Source: Streptomyces barringtoniae (GTDB lineage Bacteria; Actinomycetota; Actinomycetes; Streptomycetales; Streptomycetaceae). Taken from it: a DNA stretch of 64,000 bases. The notes under the pieces were generated by a model, which worked only from the letters and a program-made list of their open reading frames with translations, did not search any database and was not told where the DNA came from. Below, piece by piece: positions 33,769 to 43,449 of this stretch (positions within the stretch are counted from its first letter, which is position 1; every line of letters starts with the position of its first letter). The stretch spans positions 62,001 through 126,000 of the forward strand of contig NZ_JAJHNP010000007.1 of NCBI RefSeq assembly GCF_020819595.1. The letters are read 5' to 3'. The translations under genes and the position numbers were made by a program.

Positions 33769-34292
33769 TACCCGGCCGGCCGGGCAGGTCCCGGACGTAC
33801 CGCACCTCGGGCACCAACACGCCGCCCGCCTCGAACGGCTCCTCGGCGCCGTCCGGGCGGAAACCGGCACGCTCAGAAGCGGCGGGCCGGGGCGTTGTCC
33901 CGCAGCACCCACAGATACATGCGCGGGTACGGCGAGCACCGCTCGACCGCCTCGGTCAGCAGGCCGCGTCCGACACCCGCGCCGAGGTGCGCGGGGTCGG
34001 CGTAGAGCGCGTACAACTCGGCGTCCCGGGTGCGCACTTCAGCGTCCCGGTACGGCCCGTACGCCGCCCAGCCGAGAACCTTCCCCTCCTGCTCGGCGAC
34101 CAGGTTCACCACGGAGCCGTCCCCCTGGGCGAACCGGGCCCGCCGCCGCTCGGCGTCCGCCTCGACGCCGAGCCCGTCCAGGTACGACTGCGGCAGCAGC
34201 CCCCGATAGGCGTGCTGCCAGCCGCGGATGCGGATCTCGGAGACGCGGTCGCAGTCGGCGAGGGCCATCTCCCGGACAGCGGGAGAGGTCAC
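33740..34292 (-). pseudogene. GNAT N-acetyltransferase with a C-terminal frameshift
   Basis: The open frame runs from the ATG at 34292 to a TGA at 33873 (139 aa). It includes the acetyl-CoA site (LGAGVGRGLLTEA) and reaches the family motif DNAPARRF, where Tyr-Glu-Arg-Ala-Gly-Phe should follow. Instead the frame breaks: the next bases encode ERAGFRPDGAEEPFEAGG and VPEVRYVRDL in the -2 frame, ending at 33740. Loss of two bases between TTC and GAG explains it. The last strands of the fold are missing from the product. This is either a recent mutation or a sequencing error. The ATG overlaps the RidA stop by 4 bp. Confidence 0.82.
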
Positions 34293-34687
34293 TCGCCCAC
34301 CACCGCCAGCGCCTCGATCTCCATCAGGAACTCCGGTGCCACGAGCGCGGCCACCTGCACCGCGGAGGACGCCGGCAGGCGGTCGTCGGGTATGTGGGCG
34401 GCGCGGGCCGCACGGATGGCCGGGAGGTGGGCGGTGTCGGTGACGAAGTAGGTCAGCTTCACCACGTGTTCGAACCCGGCGCCGGCCGCCGCCAGGCAGC
34501 GCCCCAGGTTCTCGAAGACCTGGCGGGCCTGGGCCGCGGGGTCGCCCGCGCCGACCAGCCTGCCGTGCTCGTCCAGGGCGAGCTGGCCGGAGACGGCGAC
34601 GAAGCGGCCGCTCGCCGAGACGACGTGGCTGTACTGGGTCGCGGGGGCCACGCCGTCGGGGGCCAGGATGCGGGTCGGCTCAGTCAT
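34289..34687 (-). CDS. RidA family protein
   Basis: 132 aa. The YjgF/YER057c/UK114 fold is indicated by YSHVVSASGRFVAVSGQLALD, QARQVFENLGRCLAAAGAGF and the late MEIEALAVV. Family members deaminate reactive enamine/imine intermediates; the canonical catalytic Arg is replaced in some subgroups, so activity is uncertain. The ATG at 34687 (GGAG 2 nt upstream) is preferred to an in-frame ATG at 34705. Its stop overlaps the broken acetyltransferase gene, forming a two-gene unit. Confidence 0.85.
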   Translation of the reverse strand: MTEPTRILAPDGVAPATQYSHVVSASGRFVAVSGQLALDEHGRLVGAGDPAAQARQVFENLGRCLAAAGAGFEHVVKLTYFVTDTAHLPAIRAARAAHIPDDRLPASSAVQVAALVAPEFLMEIEALAVVGE

Positions 34688-34756
34688 GGCTCCATGATGG
34701 AGCACGCCACTGACAACCCGGACGGGTCGCGGAGTCGTCCTGCCGGCGGACCGTTC

Positions 34757-36310
34757 CTATCGGCGGAAACCGAGCAACCCGTGCAGCGCCGAACCCCGTG
34801 ACGACGTCGACGCCGCCTTCGCCGCCAGTGGTTTCGGGTCGGGCGACTTCGCGCAGACCGCGTCGGCGACACCCGAGCCGCGCGGCACCGTGCCGTCCGT
34901 CAGATACGCGGTCAGGTACCCGTCCAGACAGGCGTTGCCGCTCAGCGTGATGCCGTGGTTGCCGCCGCCCTCCTCGACCACCAGGCTGGACCGGGCGAGC
35001 AGCCGGTGCGCCGTGACACCTCCGGCGTACGGCGTGGCCGCGTCGTTCGTCGCCTGGAAGAGCAGCACCGGCGGCAGCGCGGCGTTGGCGATGTTCACCG
35101 GCTTGCGCCTCGCGGCCGGCCAGAACGCGCACGGCGCGTTGTACCAGGTGTTGTTCCAGGCCATGAAGGGCGCCTTGCCGTACACCCGCCAGGTGTCCGC
35201 GCGCCACCGGTTCCAGCTGCCGGGCCAGTTGGCGTCACGGCACTGCACCGCCGTGTACACGCTGTAGCCGTTGTCCCCCGAGCCGTCCACGGCACCGAAG
35301 TTCTCGTACGCCTCCTCCAGCGGCCCGGTGTTCTTGTCGCGCACGTACGCCGCGAACGCCTCGGCGAGGTAGGGCCAGTAGCCGTCGTAGTAGCCGCCGG
35401 GGATGAAGGTGTCCTCCAACTCCGAGGCGCCCACCTTGCCGTCGGCCGGCTTCTTCGCCAGGGCCGCCCGCATCGCGTACCACTCGGCCTCGACCTCCTC
35501 GGGGTTCCTGCCGAGGTGGTATGTGGCGTCGTACCGGGCGATCCAGGCCATCAGCGCGCGATGACGGTCGTTGAAGGCGTACTCCTGGCCGAGGTTGTCC
35601 TCGTACCAGACGCCGGCCGGGTCGACGACCGAGTCCAGCACCAGGCGCCGGACCCGCTGCGGGTACAGCTTCGCGTAGACCGCGCCGAGGTAGGTGCCGT
35701 AGGAGTAGCCGAAGTAGCTGATCCGGGGCGCGCCGAGCGCCCGGCGGACGGAGTCCATGTCGCGCACGGCGCTGACGGTGTCGATGTACGGCAGCACGTC
35801 GGCGTACTTGCGGCCGCAGGCGGCGGCGAAGGACTTGGCGCGCGCGAGGTTGGCCCGCTCCAGCGCCGCCGTGGCGGGCACGGTGTCCGGGCGCACCGTC
35901 TTGAAGTGGCCCGGCGCGCAGACCAGGGCCGGGCTGCTCCGGCCCACCCCGCGCGGGTCGAAGCCGATGACGTCGTACTGCGCGGCCACGCTCCGGGGCA
36001 GTGCCGAGGCGACGAAACCGGCGAGCGTCAGTCCGCTGCCGCCCGGCCCGCCGGGGTTGACCAGCAGCGGTCCCTGGGAGGTCTTCGCGGTGTGCGGGAC
36101 GCGGGAGAGGGCGAGCGTGATCTGCCGGCCCGACGGGTGCGCGTGGTCCAACGGCACCCTCAGGGAGGCGCACTGGAGCGTCGGATAGTCGCCGGTCGGG
36201 CACTTCTTCCAGCTGAGGTGTGCCGACGGGGCGGCTTGGGCGGGGGCGGGGGTGAGCGAGCCCGCCAGCACGGCGGCGGCTGCGCACAGCACGGCTGCGC
36301 GTGTTCTCAT
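34757..36310 (-). CDS. secreted alpha/beta-hydrolase, tripeptidyl aminopeptidase type
   Basis: 517 aa. A Sec signal peptide (MRTRAAVLCAAAAVLAGSLTP, cleavage near AQAA) is followed by the alpha/beta-hydrolase_4 fold. The oxyanion loop is LLVNPGGPGGSG and the nucleophile Ser lies in YFGYSYGTYLGA. The Asp is in LLFQATNDAATPY and the His in GGGNHGI. Cysteines in CRDANW and CAFWP suggest disulfides. This matches Streptomyces Slp/Tap-like extracellular aminopeptidases. GGGAGG lies 5 nt before the ATG at 36310. Monocistronic. Confidence 0.9.
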   Translation of the reverse strand: MRTRAAVLCAAAAVLAGSLTPAPAQAAPSAHLSWKKCPTGDYPTLQCASLRVPLDHAHPSGRQITLALSRVPHTAKTSQGPLLVNPGGPGGSGLTLAGFVASALPRSVAAQYDVIGFDPRGVGRSSPALVCAPGHFKTVRPDTVPATAALERANLARAKSFAAACGRKYADVLPYIDTVSAVRDMDSVRRALGAPRISYFGYSYGTYLGAVYAKLYPQRVRRLVLDSVVDPAGVWYEDNLGQEYAFNDRHRALMAWIARYDATYHLGRNPEEVEAEWYAMRAALAKKPADGKVGASELEDTFIPGGYYDGYWPYLAEAFAAYVRDKNTGPLEEAYENFGAVDGSGDNGYSVYTAVQCRDANWPGSWNRWRADTWRVYGKAPFMAWNNTWYNAPCAFWPAARRKPVNIANAALPPVLLFQATNDAATPYAGGVTAHRLLARSSLVVEEGGGNHGITLSGNACLDGYLTAYLTDGTVPRGSGVADAVCAKSPDPKPLAAKAASTSSRGSALHGLLGFRR

Positions 36311-36491
36311 GCGTCCTCCCGGGACGGAGGTGTCGGCGGACCGCGAGGGCCACATCTTCCGCCGCATCGTCCCGGAATCGGCGCTCTGAAGAACGCGTTA
36401 TAGGCATGGTTGACCCGTTTGGGTCGCCCGAAGCCCTCGAACGCCCCGAGTTGAGGGAGAACAACGCCTCACGCCGGGGTGGGCAACGCCC

Positions 36492-37535
36492 TCACAGGAG
36501 GGTGAGCTGGGTCGGTTCGGCCGGGGCCGGGGGCTCGGCGGGCTGCACCGGGCGGATCCGGCGGGCCAGGCCCGGGTGGGTGGGGCCGATGCCGAACTCC
36601 TCTGCCAGCTCGTGCACCTGACGGGTGATCCGGCGCTGGTACCACTTGGGCGCGTAGGCGCCCTCCGCGTACAGCCGTTCGTAGCGCCGCACCAGGTGCG
36701 GATGGTGCTGCCCGAGCCAGGCCATGAACCACTCCCGCGCGCCGGGCCGCAGATGCAGCACCAAGGGGGTGACGGAGGTGGCCCCGGCCGCCGCGATCGC
36801 CCGCACCGTCGCCCGCAGCCGGTCCGGATGGTCGCTCAGGAACGGGATGACCGGCGCCATCAGCACCCCGCAGCCGATGCCGTGCTCGCCCAGGGCGCGC
36901 ACGACGTCCAGGCGGCGCTCCGGCGCCGGTGTGCCCGGCTCCACCGTGCGCCACAGCTCGGTGTCGAGGAAGCCCACGGAGACCGAGATGCCGATGTCCG
37001 TCACCTCGGCCGCCCGCACCAGCAGCTCCAGGTCGCGCAGGATCAGGGTGCCCTTGGTGAGGATGGAGAACGGGTTGGCGTGCTCGGTCAGGGCGGAGAT
37101 GATGCCCGGCATCAGGCGGTAGCGGCCCTCGGCGCGCTGGTAGCAGTCGACGTTCGTCCCCATCGCCACGTGATCGCCCTGCCAGCGGCGGGAGGCGAGC
37201 TGGCGGCGCAGCACCTCGGGCGCGTTCACCTTGACGACGATCTGGGAGTCGAAGCCGATACCGGTGTCGAGGTCCAGATAGCTGTGCGTCTTCCTGGCGA
37301 AGCAGTACACGCACGCGTGCGTGCAGCCCCGGTAGGGGTTCACGGTCCACTCGAACGGCATGCGGGAGGCGCCCGGCACCCGGTTGAGCACCGAGCGCGC
37401 CCGGACCTCGTGGAAGGTGATCCCGCGGAACTCGGGCGTGTCGAACGTGCGGGTGACGACGGCGTCCGCGCCGAACAGCGCCGCCTCCGCGGCCCGGCCG
37501 TGTTCGCCCTCGCCCGTGAGGTTCTCCCAGCGCAT
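36492..37535 (-). CDS. radical SAM protein, Rv2578c/SplB-like
   Basis: 347 aa. The 4Fe-4S motif is VNPYRGCTHACVYCFARKTH, of CxxxCxxC type, near residues 68-80. The radical SAM barrel continues with MGTNVDCYQRAEGRYRLM, FSILTKGTLILRD and VLMAPVIPFLSDHPDRL. Related actinobacterial proteins (Rv2578c family) resemble spore photoproduct lyase, but their substrate is unknown. The start ATG at 37535 was preferred because GAGG is close upstream; the longer frame would begin at 37715. Divergent from the SRPBCC gene. Confidence 0.87.
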   Translation of the reverse strand: MRWENLTGEGEHGRAAEAALFGADAVVTRTFDTPEFRGITFHEVRARSVLNRVPGASRMPFEWTVNPYRGCTHACVYCFARKTHSYLDLDTGIGFDSQIVVKVNAPEVLRRQLASRRWQGDHVAMGTNVDCYQRAEGRYRLMPGIISALTEHANPFSILTKGTLILRDLELLVRAAEVTDIGISVSVGFLDTELWRTVEPGTPAPERRLDVVRALGEHGIGCGVLMAPVIPFLSDHPDRLRATVRAIAAAGATSVTPLVLHLRPGAREWFMAWLGQHHPHLVRRYERLYAEGAYAPKWYQRRITRQVHELAEEFGIGPTHPGLARRIRPVQPAEPPAPAEPTQLTLL

Positions 37536-37695
37536 GACGCCTCCTCGGTAGCACTGCCGCACACAATAGAACATCTGTTCCCATGATCGTGCGAGCCCTG
37601 GTGGGGCGCCTTGACGGCGACCCCGGATTTGGTGGCCGGGCACCGGGGTGATTGGCTTTTCCCAACCCCGAGAAACACGGTCCTGGAGGAACGCA

Positions 37696-38139
37696 ATGGC
37701 GCAGGTCGAGGCCACTACGGAGCGGGTCGTCGCGGCGGACGCGGAGAAGGTGTTCGACGCCCTCGCCGACTACCGCGGCACACGGCAGAAGCTGCTGCCC
37801 GAGCACTTCAGCGAGTACGAGGTCCGCGAGGGCGGCGACGGCCAGGGCACCCTCGTCCACTGGAAGCTCCAGGCCACCAGCAAGCGCGTGCGCGACTGCC
37901 TGATGGAGGTCAGCGAGCCCACCGACGGCGAGCTCGTCGAGAAGGACCGCAACTCCTCCATGGTGACCACCTGGCGCGTCACCCCGGCCGGCGAGGGGAA
38001 GGCCCGGGTCGTCGTCACCACCACCTGGAAGGGCGCCGGCGGCATCGGCGGCTTCTTCGAGAAGACCTTCGCGCCCAAGGGTCTCGGCCGGATCTACGAC
38101 GCCGTGCTCGCCCGGCTCGCCGCCGAGGTCGAGAAGTAG
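37696..38139 (+). CDS. SRPBCC (START-like) domain protein
   Basis: 147 aa, a complete helix-grip domain: the opening strand VEATTERVVAADAEKVFDAL, the central ELVEKDRNSSMVTTWRV and a long C-terminal helix GLGRIYDAVLARLAAEVEK. The family binds hydrophobic ligands or acts as a cyclase, and no specific role is visible. GGAGGAA lies about 8 nt before the ATG at 37696. It stands alone and is followed by a strong hairpin. Confidence 0.88.
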   Translation: MAQVEATTERVVAADAEKVFDALADYRGTRQKLLPEHFSEYEVREGGDGQGTLVHWKLQATSKRVRDCLMEVSEPTDGELVEKDRNSSMVTTWRVTPAGEGKARVVVTTTWKGAGGIGGFFEKTFAPKGLGRIYDAVLARLAAEVEK

Positions 38140-38151
38140 CCCCAAGGCTCC

Positions 38152-38184
38152 ACCGGTGGAGGGGTGTTGTACCCCTTCACCGGT
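38152..38184 (+). terminator. strong hairpin after the SRPBCC gene
   Basis: 14-bp stem (ACCGGTGGAGGGGT with ACCCCTTCACCGGT, one G-U pair) around a GTTGT loop, 12 bp past the stop. No U-run follows, as is common in streptomycetes. Confidence 0.75.
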
Positions 38185-38291
38185 TCGAGTGGATATCACC
38201 CTTGTCCGGAACGATGCCGTAACTCACCGCAGTTGGTCACAGTTGACGCGTAACGCGGGAATTGTGACAGGTGTGGCGAGGGGAGCGGTAC

Positions 38292-40688
38292 GTGGGCGGC
38301 ACAACACTCGTGGAGCAGCAGTCGGCGGTGACACCGGCCGGGGAAGAGACCGCCGCCGTGCCGCAGGCCCCCGCACCGGCCGCCGAACTCGGCACGCGCC
38401 GCGTGCGGTTGGTGTTCCTCGGGCTGATGCTCGCCCTGCTCCTCGCGGCGCTCGACCAGATGATCGTCGCGACCGCGCTGCCGAAGATCGTCGGTGAACT
38501 GCACGGCCTGGACCGGATGTCCTGGGCGATCACCGCCTATCTGCTCACCTCCACCATCGGCCTGCCGCTCTACGGCAAGCTCGGCGACCTCGTGGGCCGC
38601 AAGGGCGTCTTCCAGTTCGCCATCGCCGTCTTCGTCCTCGGCTCCGGGCTCGCCGGCCGGGCCCAGTCCATGGACCAGCTGATCGCCTTCCGCGCGGTCC
38701 AGGGCGTCGGCGCGGGCGGGCTCATGATCGGCGTGCAGGCGATCATCGCCGACATCGTGCCGCCCCGGCAGCGCGGCCGCTACATGGGCCTGATCGGTGC
38801 CGCCTTCGGCCTCGCCTCCGTGGCCGGACCGCTGCTCGGTGGCTATTTCACCGACCACCTCTCGTGGCGCTGGTGCTTCTACGTCAACGTCCCCTTCGGC
38901 CTGGTGACCCTCGCCGTCGTCACGGTCGTGCTGAAGCTGCCCAGACCCGTCGGCCGCGGGCGCTTCGACGTCCTCGGCGCACTGCTGCTCGCCGCCGCCT
39001 CCACCTGCCTGGTCCTGCTGACCAGCTGGGGCGGCACCGAGTACGCCTGGGGCTCACGACAGATCATCGGCCTCGGCGCCGGCGCGCTCGCCGCCGCCGT
39101 CCTCTTCCTCGTCGTCGAGCGCTTCGCCATCGAACCCCTCATCCCGCTCAGGCTGTTCCGCGACCCAGTCTTCAACGTCAGCGGTCTGGTGGGCCTCGTG
39201 ATCGGCGTCGCCCTGTTCGGCGCCGCCAGCTACCTGCCGACCTTCCTGCAGATGGTCGACGGGGCCAGCGCCACCGAGTCCGGGCTGCTGATGCTGCCCA
39301 TGATGGCCGGGATCGTCGGCGCCTCCGTCATCGGCGGGCAGCTCATCAGCCACACCGGTCGCTACAAGATCCTCCCCGTGCTCGGCGGTGCCGTCTCCAC
39401 GGTCGGCATGTGGCTGCTGTCCCGGCTCGAAGCGGACACACCCCGCCTGCACTACAGCATCTGGATGGCCGTCCTCGGCGCAGGCATCGGCATGGTGATG
39501 CCCGTCCTCGTCCTCGCCGTGCAGAACTCCGTACGGCCCGCCGACCTCGGCACCGCCACCAGCGCCAACAACTACTTCCGCCAGATCGGCGGCAGCGTCG
39601 GCGCCGCGGTCTTCGGCACCCTCTTCGCGAACCGGCTCACCGACGCCCTGCGCAGGCAACTGCCGCCGCGCGCCGGGGCCCGGCTGCCCGATCCCGAGTC
39701 CATCACCCCGCAGCTCATCCACGCGCTGCCCCCGGCCCTGCGCGACGCCTACATCCGCGCCTACGCCGACGCGATGCCCCGGATCTTCCTCTACCTCGTC
39801 CCGGTGCTCGTCCTCGGCCTGCTCATCGCCTTCTTCCTCAAGGAGAAACCTCTGGTGTCCCACCACACCGCCGAAACCGAACCCGAAACCCTGAACACCC
39901 CCATCCCGCAGGCCCGTTCGCCCTACGCCGCCGGAATCCCCGTCTGCGGCACCATCCAGCACCCCGACGGCACCGTGGTGCCCCGCGCGGCGCTCACCCT
40001 CATCGACGTCGCCGGACAGCAGATCGGTCGCGGCGCGAGCGGCGAGGACGGACGGTACGCGCTCAGCACGCCGGGCTCGGGCTCGTACGTGCTGATCGCC
40101 GCCGCCGGCGGCCACCAGCCGCAGGCCGTCTCCGTCACCGTGGGCGAACGACCCGTCGAGCTCGACGTCGTCCTCGGCGGCGCCGGACGCCTCGCCGGCA
40201 GCGTGCTCACCGCCGACGGCACCCCCGTGCGCGAGGCCACCGTCACCCTCACCAACGTGCACGGCGAGGTCGTCGCCACCACCCGCAGCGGCCGCGAGGG
40301 CGGCTACGTCATCACCGAACTGGTCGCCGGGGAGTACACCCTCGCCGCCAGCGCCCCGGCCTTCCGCCCGGCCGCGCTCCCGGTCAGCGTGCAGGCCTCC
40401 CGGGAGACCCGCCAGGACGTCGAACTCGCGGGCGGCGCCGTGCTGCGGGGCACGGTCCGGGCGAGCGGCGGCCGGCCCGTGGAGGACGCGCGCGTGACGC
40501 TGCTCGACGCCGCCGGCAACGTCGTCGACACCCTCACGACCGGAGCCGACGGGACGTTCCGGTTCGTCGACCTCTCCTCCGGCGAGTACACCGTCATCGC
40601 CGCCGGCTACCCGCCGGTCGCCACCGTGCTGCAGGTCGCGGGCGGCGGCCGTACCGAACGGGACCTGCAGTTGGGGCACGAGGACTGA
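38292..40688 (+). CDS. DHA2-type MFS transporter fused to three carboxypeptidase-regulatory-like domains
   Basis: 798 aa. Residues about 35-520 form a 14-helix drug:H+ antiporter with motif A ([14 protein letters not shown]) and motif C-like [18 protein letters not shown]. After the last membrane helix ([17 protein letters not shown]), three repeats of about 80 residues start near 546, 626 and 706 ([40 protein letters not shown] and [20 protein letters not shown]). Each ends in a YVLIAA- or YTVIAA-type strand. These are CarboxypepD_reg beta-sandwiches, predicted to be cytosolic if the helix count is even. The GTG at 38292 (AGGGGAG upstream) is preferred over 38271. Confidence 0.88.
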   Translation: MGGTTLVEQQSAVTPAGEETAAVPQAPAPAAELGTRRVRLVFLGLMLALLLAALDQMIVATALPKIVGELHGLDRMSWAITAYLLTSTIGLPLYGKLGDLVGRKGVFQFAIAVFVLGSGLAGRAQSMDQLIAFRAVQGVGAGGLMIGVQAIIADIVPPRQRGRYMGLIGAAFGLASVAGPLLGGYFTDHLSWRWCFYVNVPFGLVTLAVVTVVLKLPRPVGRGRFDVLGALLLAAASTCLVLLTSWGGTEYAWGSRQIIGLGAGALAAAVLFLVVERFAIEPLIPLRLFRDPVFNVSGLVGLVIGVALFGAASYLPTFLQMVDGASATESGLLMLPMMAGIVGASVIGGQLISHTGRYKILPVLGGAVSTVGMWLLSRLEADTPRLHYSIWMAVLGAGIGMVMPVLVLAVQNSVRPADLGTATSANNYFRQIGGSVGAAVFGTLFANRLTDALRRQLPPRAGARLPDPESITPQLIHALPPALRDAYIRAYADAMPRIFLYLVPVLVLGLLIAFFLKEKPLVSHHTAETEPETLNTPIPQARSPYAAGIPVCGTIQHPDGTVVPRAALTLIDVAGQQIGRGASGEDGRYALSTPGSGSYVLIAAAGGHQPQAVSVTVGERPVELDVVLGGAGRLAGSVLTADGTPVREATVTLTNVHGEVVATTRSGREGGYVITELVAGEYTLAASAPAFRPAALPVSVQASRETRQDVELAGGAVLRGTVRASGGRPVEDARVTLLDAAGNVVDTLTTGADGTFRFVDLSSGEYTVIAAGYPPVATVLQVAGGGRTERDLQLGHED

Positions 40689-40705
40689 CGAGGGCGTGGC
40701 GCGGC

Positions 40706-40722
40706 GGCGCCCGCAGGGCGCT
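40706..40722 (+). terminator. small hairpin after the MFS gene
   Basis: 7-bp stem GGCGCCC / GGGCGCT with a GCA loop, 18 bp past the stop. Modest stability; a candidate only. Confidence 0.35.
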
Positions 40723-40854
40723 GAGCTGCGCGCCGGTGCGATCCGGTGAAACCAATTCCAGGATTGCCACACATCGCGACCGGCCGTCGCCGTACCGTAG
40801 TGGCGGGCGGCACAGATCGTTTGCGTACAGCCGTGGGGAGAGAGGGCCTGGGCC

Positions 40855-43305
40855 ATGGACCGTGGCAGCGAGCGGGACACACCTCCCGGCCGCGGCGTCG
40901 GCGACGCGGCGGGCCGGATTCCGCTGGCCGTGGTCGTCGTCGACCGCGCCGGTCTGGTGTCCCACTGGAGCAGCGGCGCGCGCCGTCTGTTCGGTGTCGG
41001 CCGGGGGGAAGCCGTCGGGCGTGCCGCGGCCGACCTGCTGCCCGTCTCCGGCGCCCTTCCCGAGGACCTGCGCGGCGAGGTGACGCCGGACGCCTACGAG
41101 GAGTACGACGGGCTCGGCCCCGACCTGGAGGCCTCCCTCGGCGGGCAGACCGCCTACGCCACCGCCGGCCGCGCCCGGCTCTTCCCGCACGAGCCGGACC
41201 CCGACGGGGAGCGGCTCGACGTGCTGTGGTGGGCCTATCCGCTGGTCGGCCCCGGCCCGTCGCGGCTGCTGGTGCTCGCCGCCGACGCCACCCGGCTGCG
41301 CGACGAGCGCGGCTACGACGACGAGACCGCCGAACGCATCTCGCCCGGCTTCGCCCGCCACACCGAACTGCCCGCCTCCGACGAACTCGAGCGCCGGCTG
41401 CCCGAGATCCTGCCCAACATGGGCCCGGGACTGAGCGGCCGCATCGTCTCCCAGGTGCTGGAACTGGGCTATCCGGTCCTGGAGTTCAGCCAGTTCGACC
41501 GGGTGCCCGTCACCCCGTACTGGGGCGTGCCCCGCCGCGCGGGACGCATCCGCACCGAGGCCGTCGTACCCCAGCAGCGGGTGACGTCGGTCGTCGTCCC
41601 GACCGGTGCCGAGCAGGACCTGGAGTACGCCGCCGTGCGCGAGCGGCTGGAGTTCCTCAACGAGGTGAGCTCCCGCATCGGCTCCTCCCTCGACCTCGGC
41701 GAGACCATCCGCGAGGTCACCAGCGCCGCCGTACCCCGGTTCGCCGACTTCGCCGGTACCCATCTGCGCGCGGCCGTCCTCGCGGGCGAGGGCTTCCCGG
41801 ACGGGCCGCCGGACGCGCACACCGTGATGTTCCGCGTGTGGGTCGAGCACAACGACGAACCGGGCCGCTGGGACGACACCGTGCCGGTCGGCGAGTCCTT
41901 CGCCTTCCCCGAACACACGCCGTTCTACAAGTGCATGGTCACCGGCGAACCGGTGCTCATCCCGAGGGTCACCGAGGAGCTGAGCGAGCGCATCTCCGGC
42001 GAGTTCGAGAAGCGCGACCTCAGGCCGCTCATCACCGGCCGCTCCCTGCTGATCGTGCCGCTCAAGGCGCGCAACGTCGTCCTCGGCTTCATGGTGCTGA
42101 TGCGCCGCCCCGACCGGCCGGGCTTCGACGACATGGACCGCACCACCGGCGCCGAACTCGCCGCCCGCGCGGGCCTGGTGCTCGACAACGCCCGCATGTA
42201 CACCTACCAGGAGAACGTGGCCGACACCCTGCAGGACAGCATGCTCCCGCAGGTCAACCCGCGGATGGCCGGCTGTGACGTCGCCACCCGGTATCTGCCG
42301 GGCACCCGGCTCGGGCGGATCGGCGGTGACTGGTTCGACACCATCAAACTGCCCGGCTCGCGCACCGCCCTCGTGGTCGGCGACGTCATGGGGCACGGCC
42401 TCAACTCGGCCGCGATGATGGGCCAGTTGCGCACCGCCGTACAGACCATGGCCACCATGGAGACCCCGCCCGCCCAGCTCCTGCGCAACCTCGACGACCT
42501 GGCCCGCCGGCTCGGCGACAACTACCTCGCCACCTGTCTGTACGCCGTCTACGACCCGATCCGCGGCGAACTGCACCTCGCCAACGCCGGACACATCCCG
42601 CCCGTGCTGGTCCGCGCCGAGGACGGCTCCAGCGAACTCCTCGACCTGCCCACCGGCGCCCCCATAGGCGTCGGCGGCGTCCCCTTCGAGGCCACCCGGG
42701 TCAGGGTCTCGCCCGGTGACCGGCTGGTGCTGTGCACCGACGGCCTGGTCGAGGTGCGCGGCTCCGACATCGGCGAGGGCCTCGCCGCGCTCTGCGAGTC
42801 CGCGGCCCACCCCGCGGCCTCCATGGACGACGCCTGCGACACCATCATCCGCGCCCTGAACACGCGCGGCGGACGCAAGGACGACGTCGCCCTGCTCATG
42901 GCCCGCCTCAACGGCATCCCGGACGACCACGTCGCCGAGTGGCGGCTCGACGCCGACCCGCGCGAGGTCGCCCGGGCCCGCCGCATGGTCCGCGAACGGC
43001 TGTTGCGGTGGTGTCTGCCGCAGGCCGTGGAGACCGCCGAGCTGCTGGTCAGCGAGGTCGTCACCAACGCCGTACGGCACGCCGTGAGCGAGCCGGTCGG
43101 GCTGCGGGTGGTCCGTACCGACGCCCTGCTGTTCGAGGTCACCGACGACGAGCCCGCGCTGCCCGCCATGGTGGGCGCCGAGCCCTACGACGAGTCGGGC
43201 CGCGGCCTGCGCGTGGTCAGCCGGCTGGCCCGCGAGTGGGGTGCCAGCGCGAGCGGGCACCGAAAGACGGTCTGGTTCGAACAGGCTCTCAGCGGAAGGG
43301 GATGA
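40855..43305 (+). CDS. SpoIIE-type PP2C phosphatase with PAS, GAF and anti-sigma-like kinase domains
   Basis: 816 aa, multi-domain signalling protein. The PAS domain lies at about 20-130 and the GAF domain at about 258-445 (EFLNEVSSRIGSSLDLGETI). The PP2C_SIG phosphatase is at about 452-690, with metal-binding GGDWFDTIKL and VGDVMGHGLNSA and a CTDGLVEVRG turn. A HATPase_c domain at about 700-812 is anti-sigma-like (LLVSEVVTNAVRHAV, ESGRGLRVVSRLAREWG). Such proteins regulate sigma factors by dephosphorylating anti-anti-sigma factors. No sigma, anti-sigma or antagonist gene is adjacent. ATG with a GGGGAGAGAGG leader. Confidence 0.93.
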   Translation: MDRGSERDTPPGRGVGDAAGRIPLAVVVVDRAGLVSHWSSGARRLFGVGRGEAVGRAAADLLPVSGALPEDLRGEVTPDAYEEYDGLGPDLEASLGGQTAYATAGRARLFPHEPDPDGERLDVLWWAYPLVGPGPSRLLVLAADATRLRDERGYDDETAERISPGFARHTELPASDELERRLPEILPNMGPGLSGRIVSQVLELGYPVLEFSQFDRVPVTPYWGVPRRAGRIRTEAVVPQQRVTSVVVPTGAEQDLEYAAVRERLEFLNEVSSRIGSSLDLGETIREVTSAAVPRFADFAGTHLRAAVLAGEGFPDGPPDAHTVMFRVWVEHNDEPGRWDDTVPVGESFAFPEHTPFYKCMVTGEPVLIPRVTEELSERISGEFEKRDLRPLITGRSLLIVPLKARNVVLGFMVLMRRPDRPGFDDMDRTTGAELAARAGLVLDNARMYTYQENVADTLQDSMLPQVNPRMAGCDVATRYLPGTRLGRIGGDWFDTIKLPGSRTALVVGDVMGHGLNSAAMMGQLRTAVQTMATMETPPAQLLRNLDDLARRLGDNYLATCLYAVYDPIRGELHLANAGHIPPVLVRAEDGSSELLDLPTGAPIGVGGVPFEATRVRVSPGDRLVLCTDGLVEVRGSDIGEGLAALCESAAHPAASMDDACDTIIRALNTRGGRKDDVALLMARLNGIPDDHVAEWRLDADPREVARARRMVRERLLRWCLPQAVETAELLVSEVVTNAVRHAVSEPVGLRVVRTDALLFEVTDDEPALPAMVGAEPYDESGRGLRVVSRLAREWGASASGHRKTVWFEQALSGRG

Positions 43306-43316
43306 CGGGGGGCGTG

Positions 43317-43349
43317 CAGCCTGCCGGCGCGCGCCCCCCCGGCAGGCTG
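43317..43349 (+). terminator. hairpin after the SpoIIE-type gene
   Basis: 11-bp perfect stem CAGCCTGCCGG / CCGGCAGGCTG with an 11-nt loop, 11 bp past the stop codon. Strong terminator candidate. Confidence 0.7.
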
Positions 43350-43449
43350 TCCGGGGTCCGTACATCCGGTGAAGGTGGCCTCCGGCCCCTTGCCCAGTTC
43401 CAGGTCCTCGCGATATCCCGATCACGGAACCGAACCGTGGGGAGAACGC

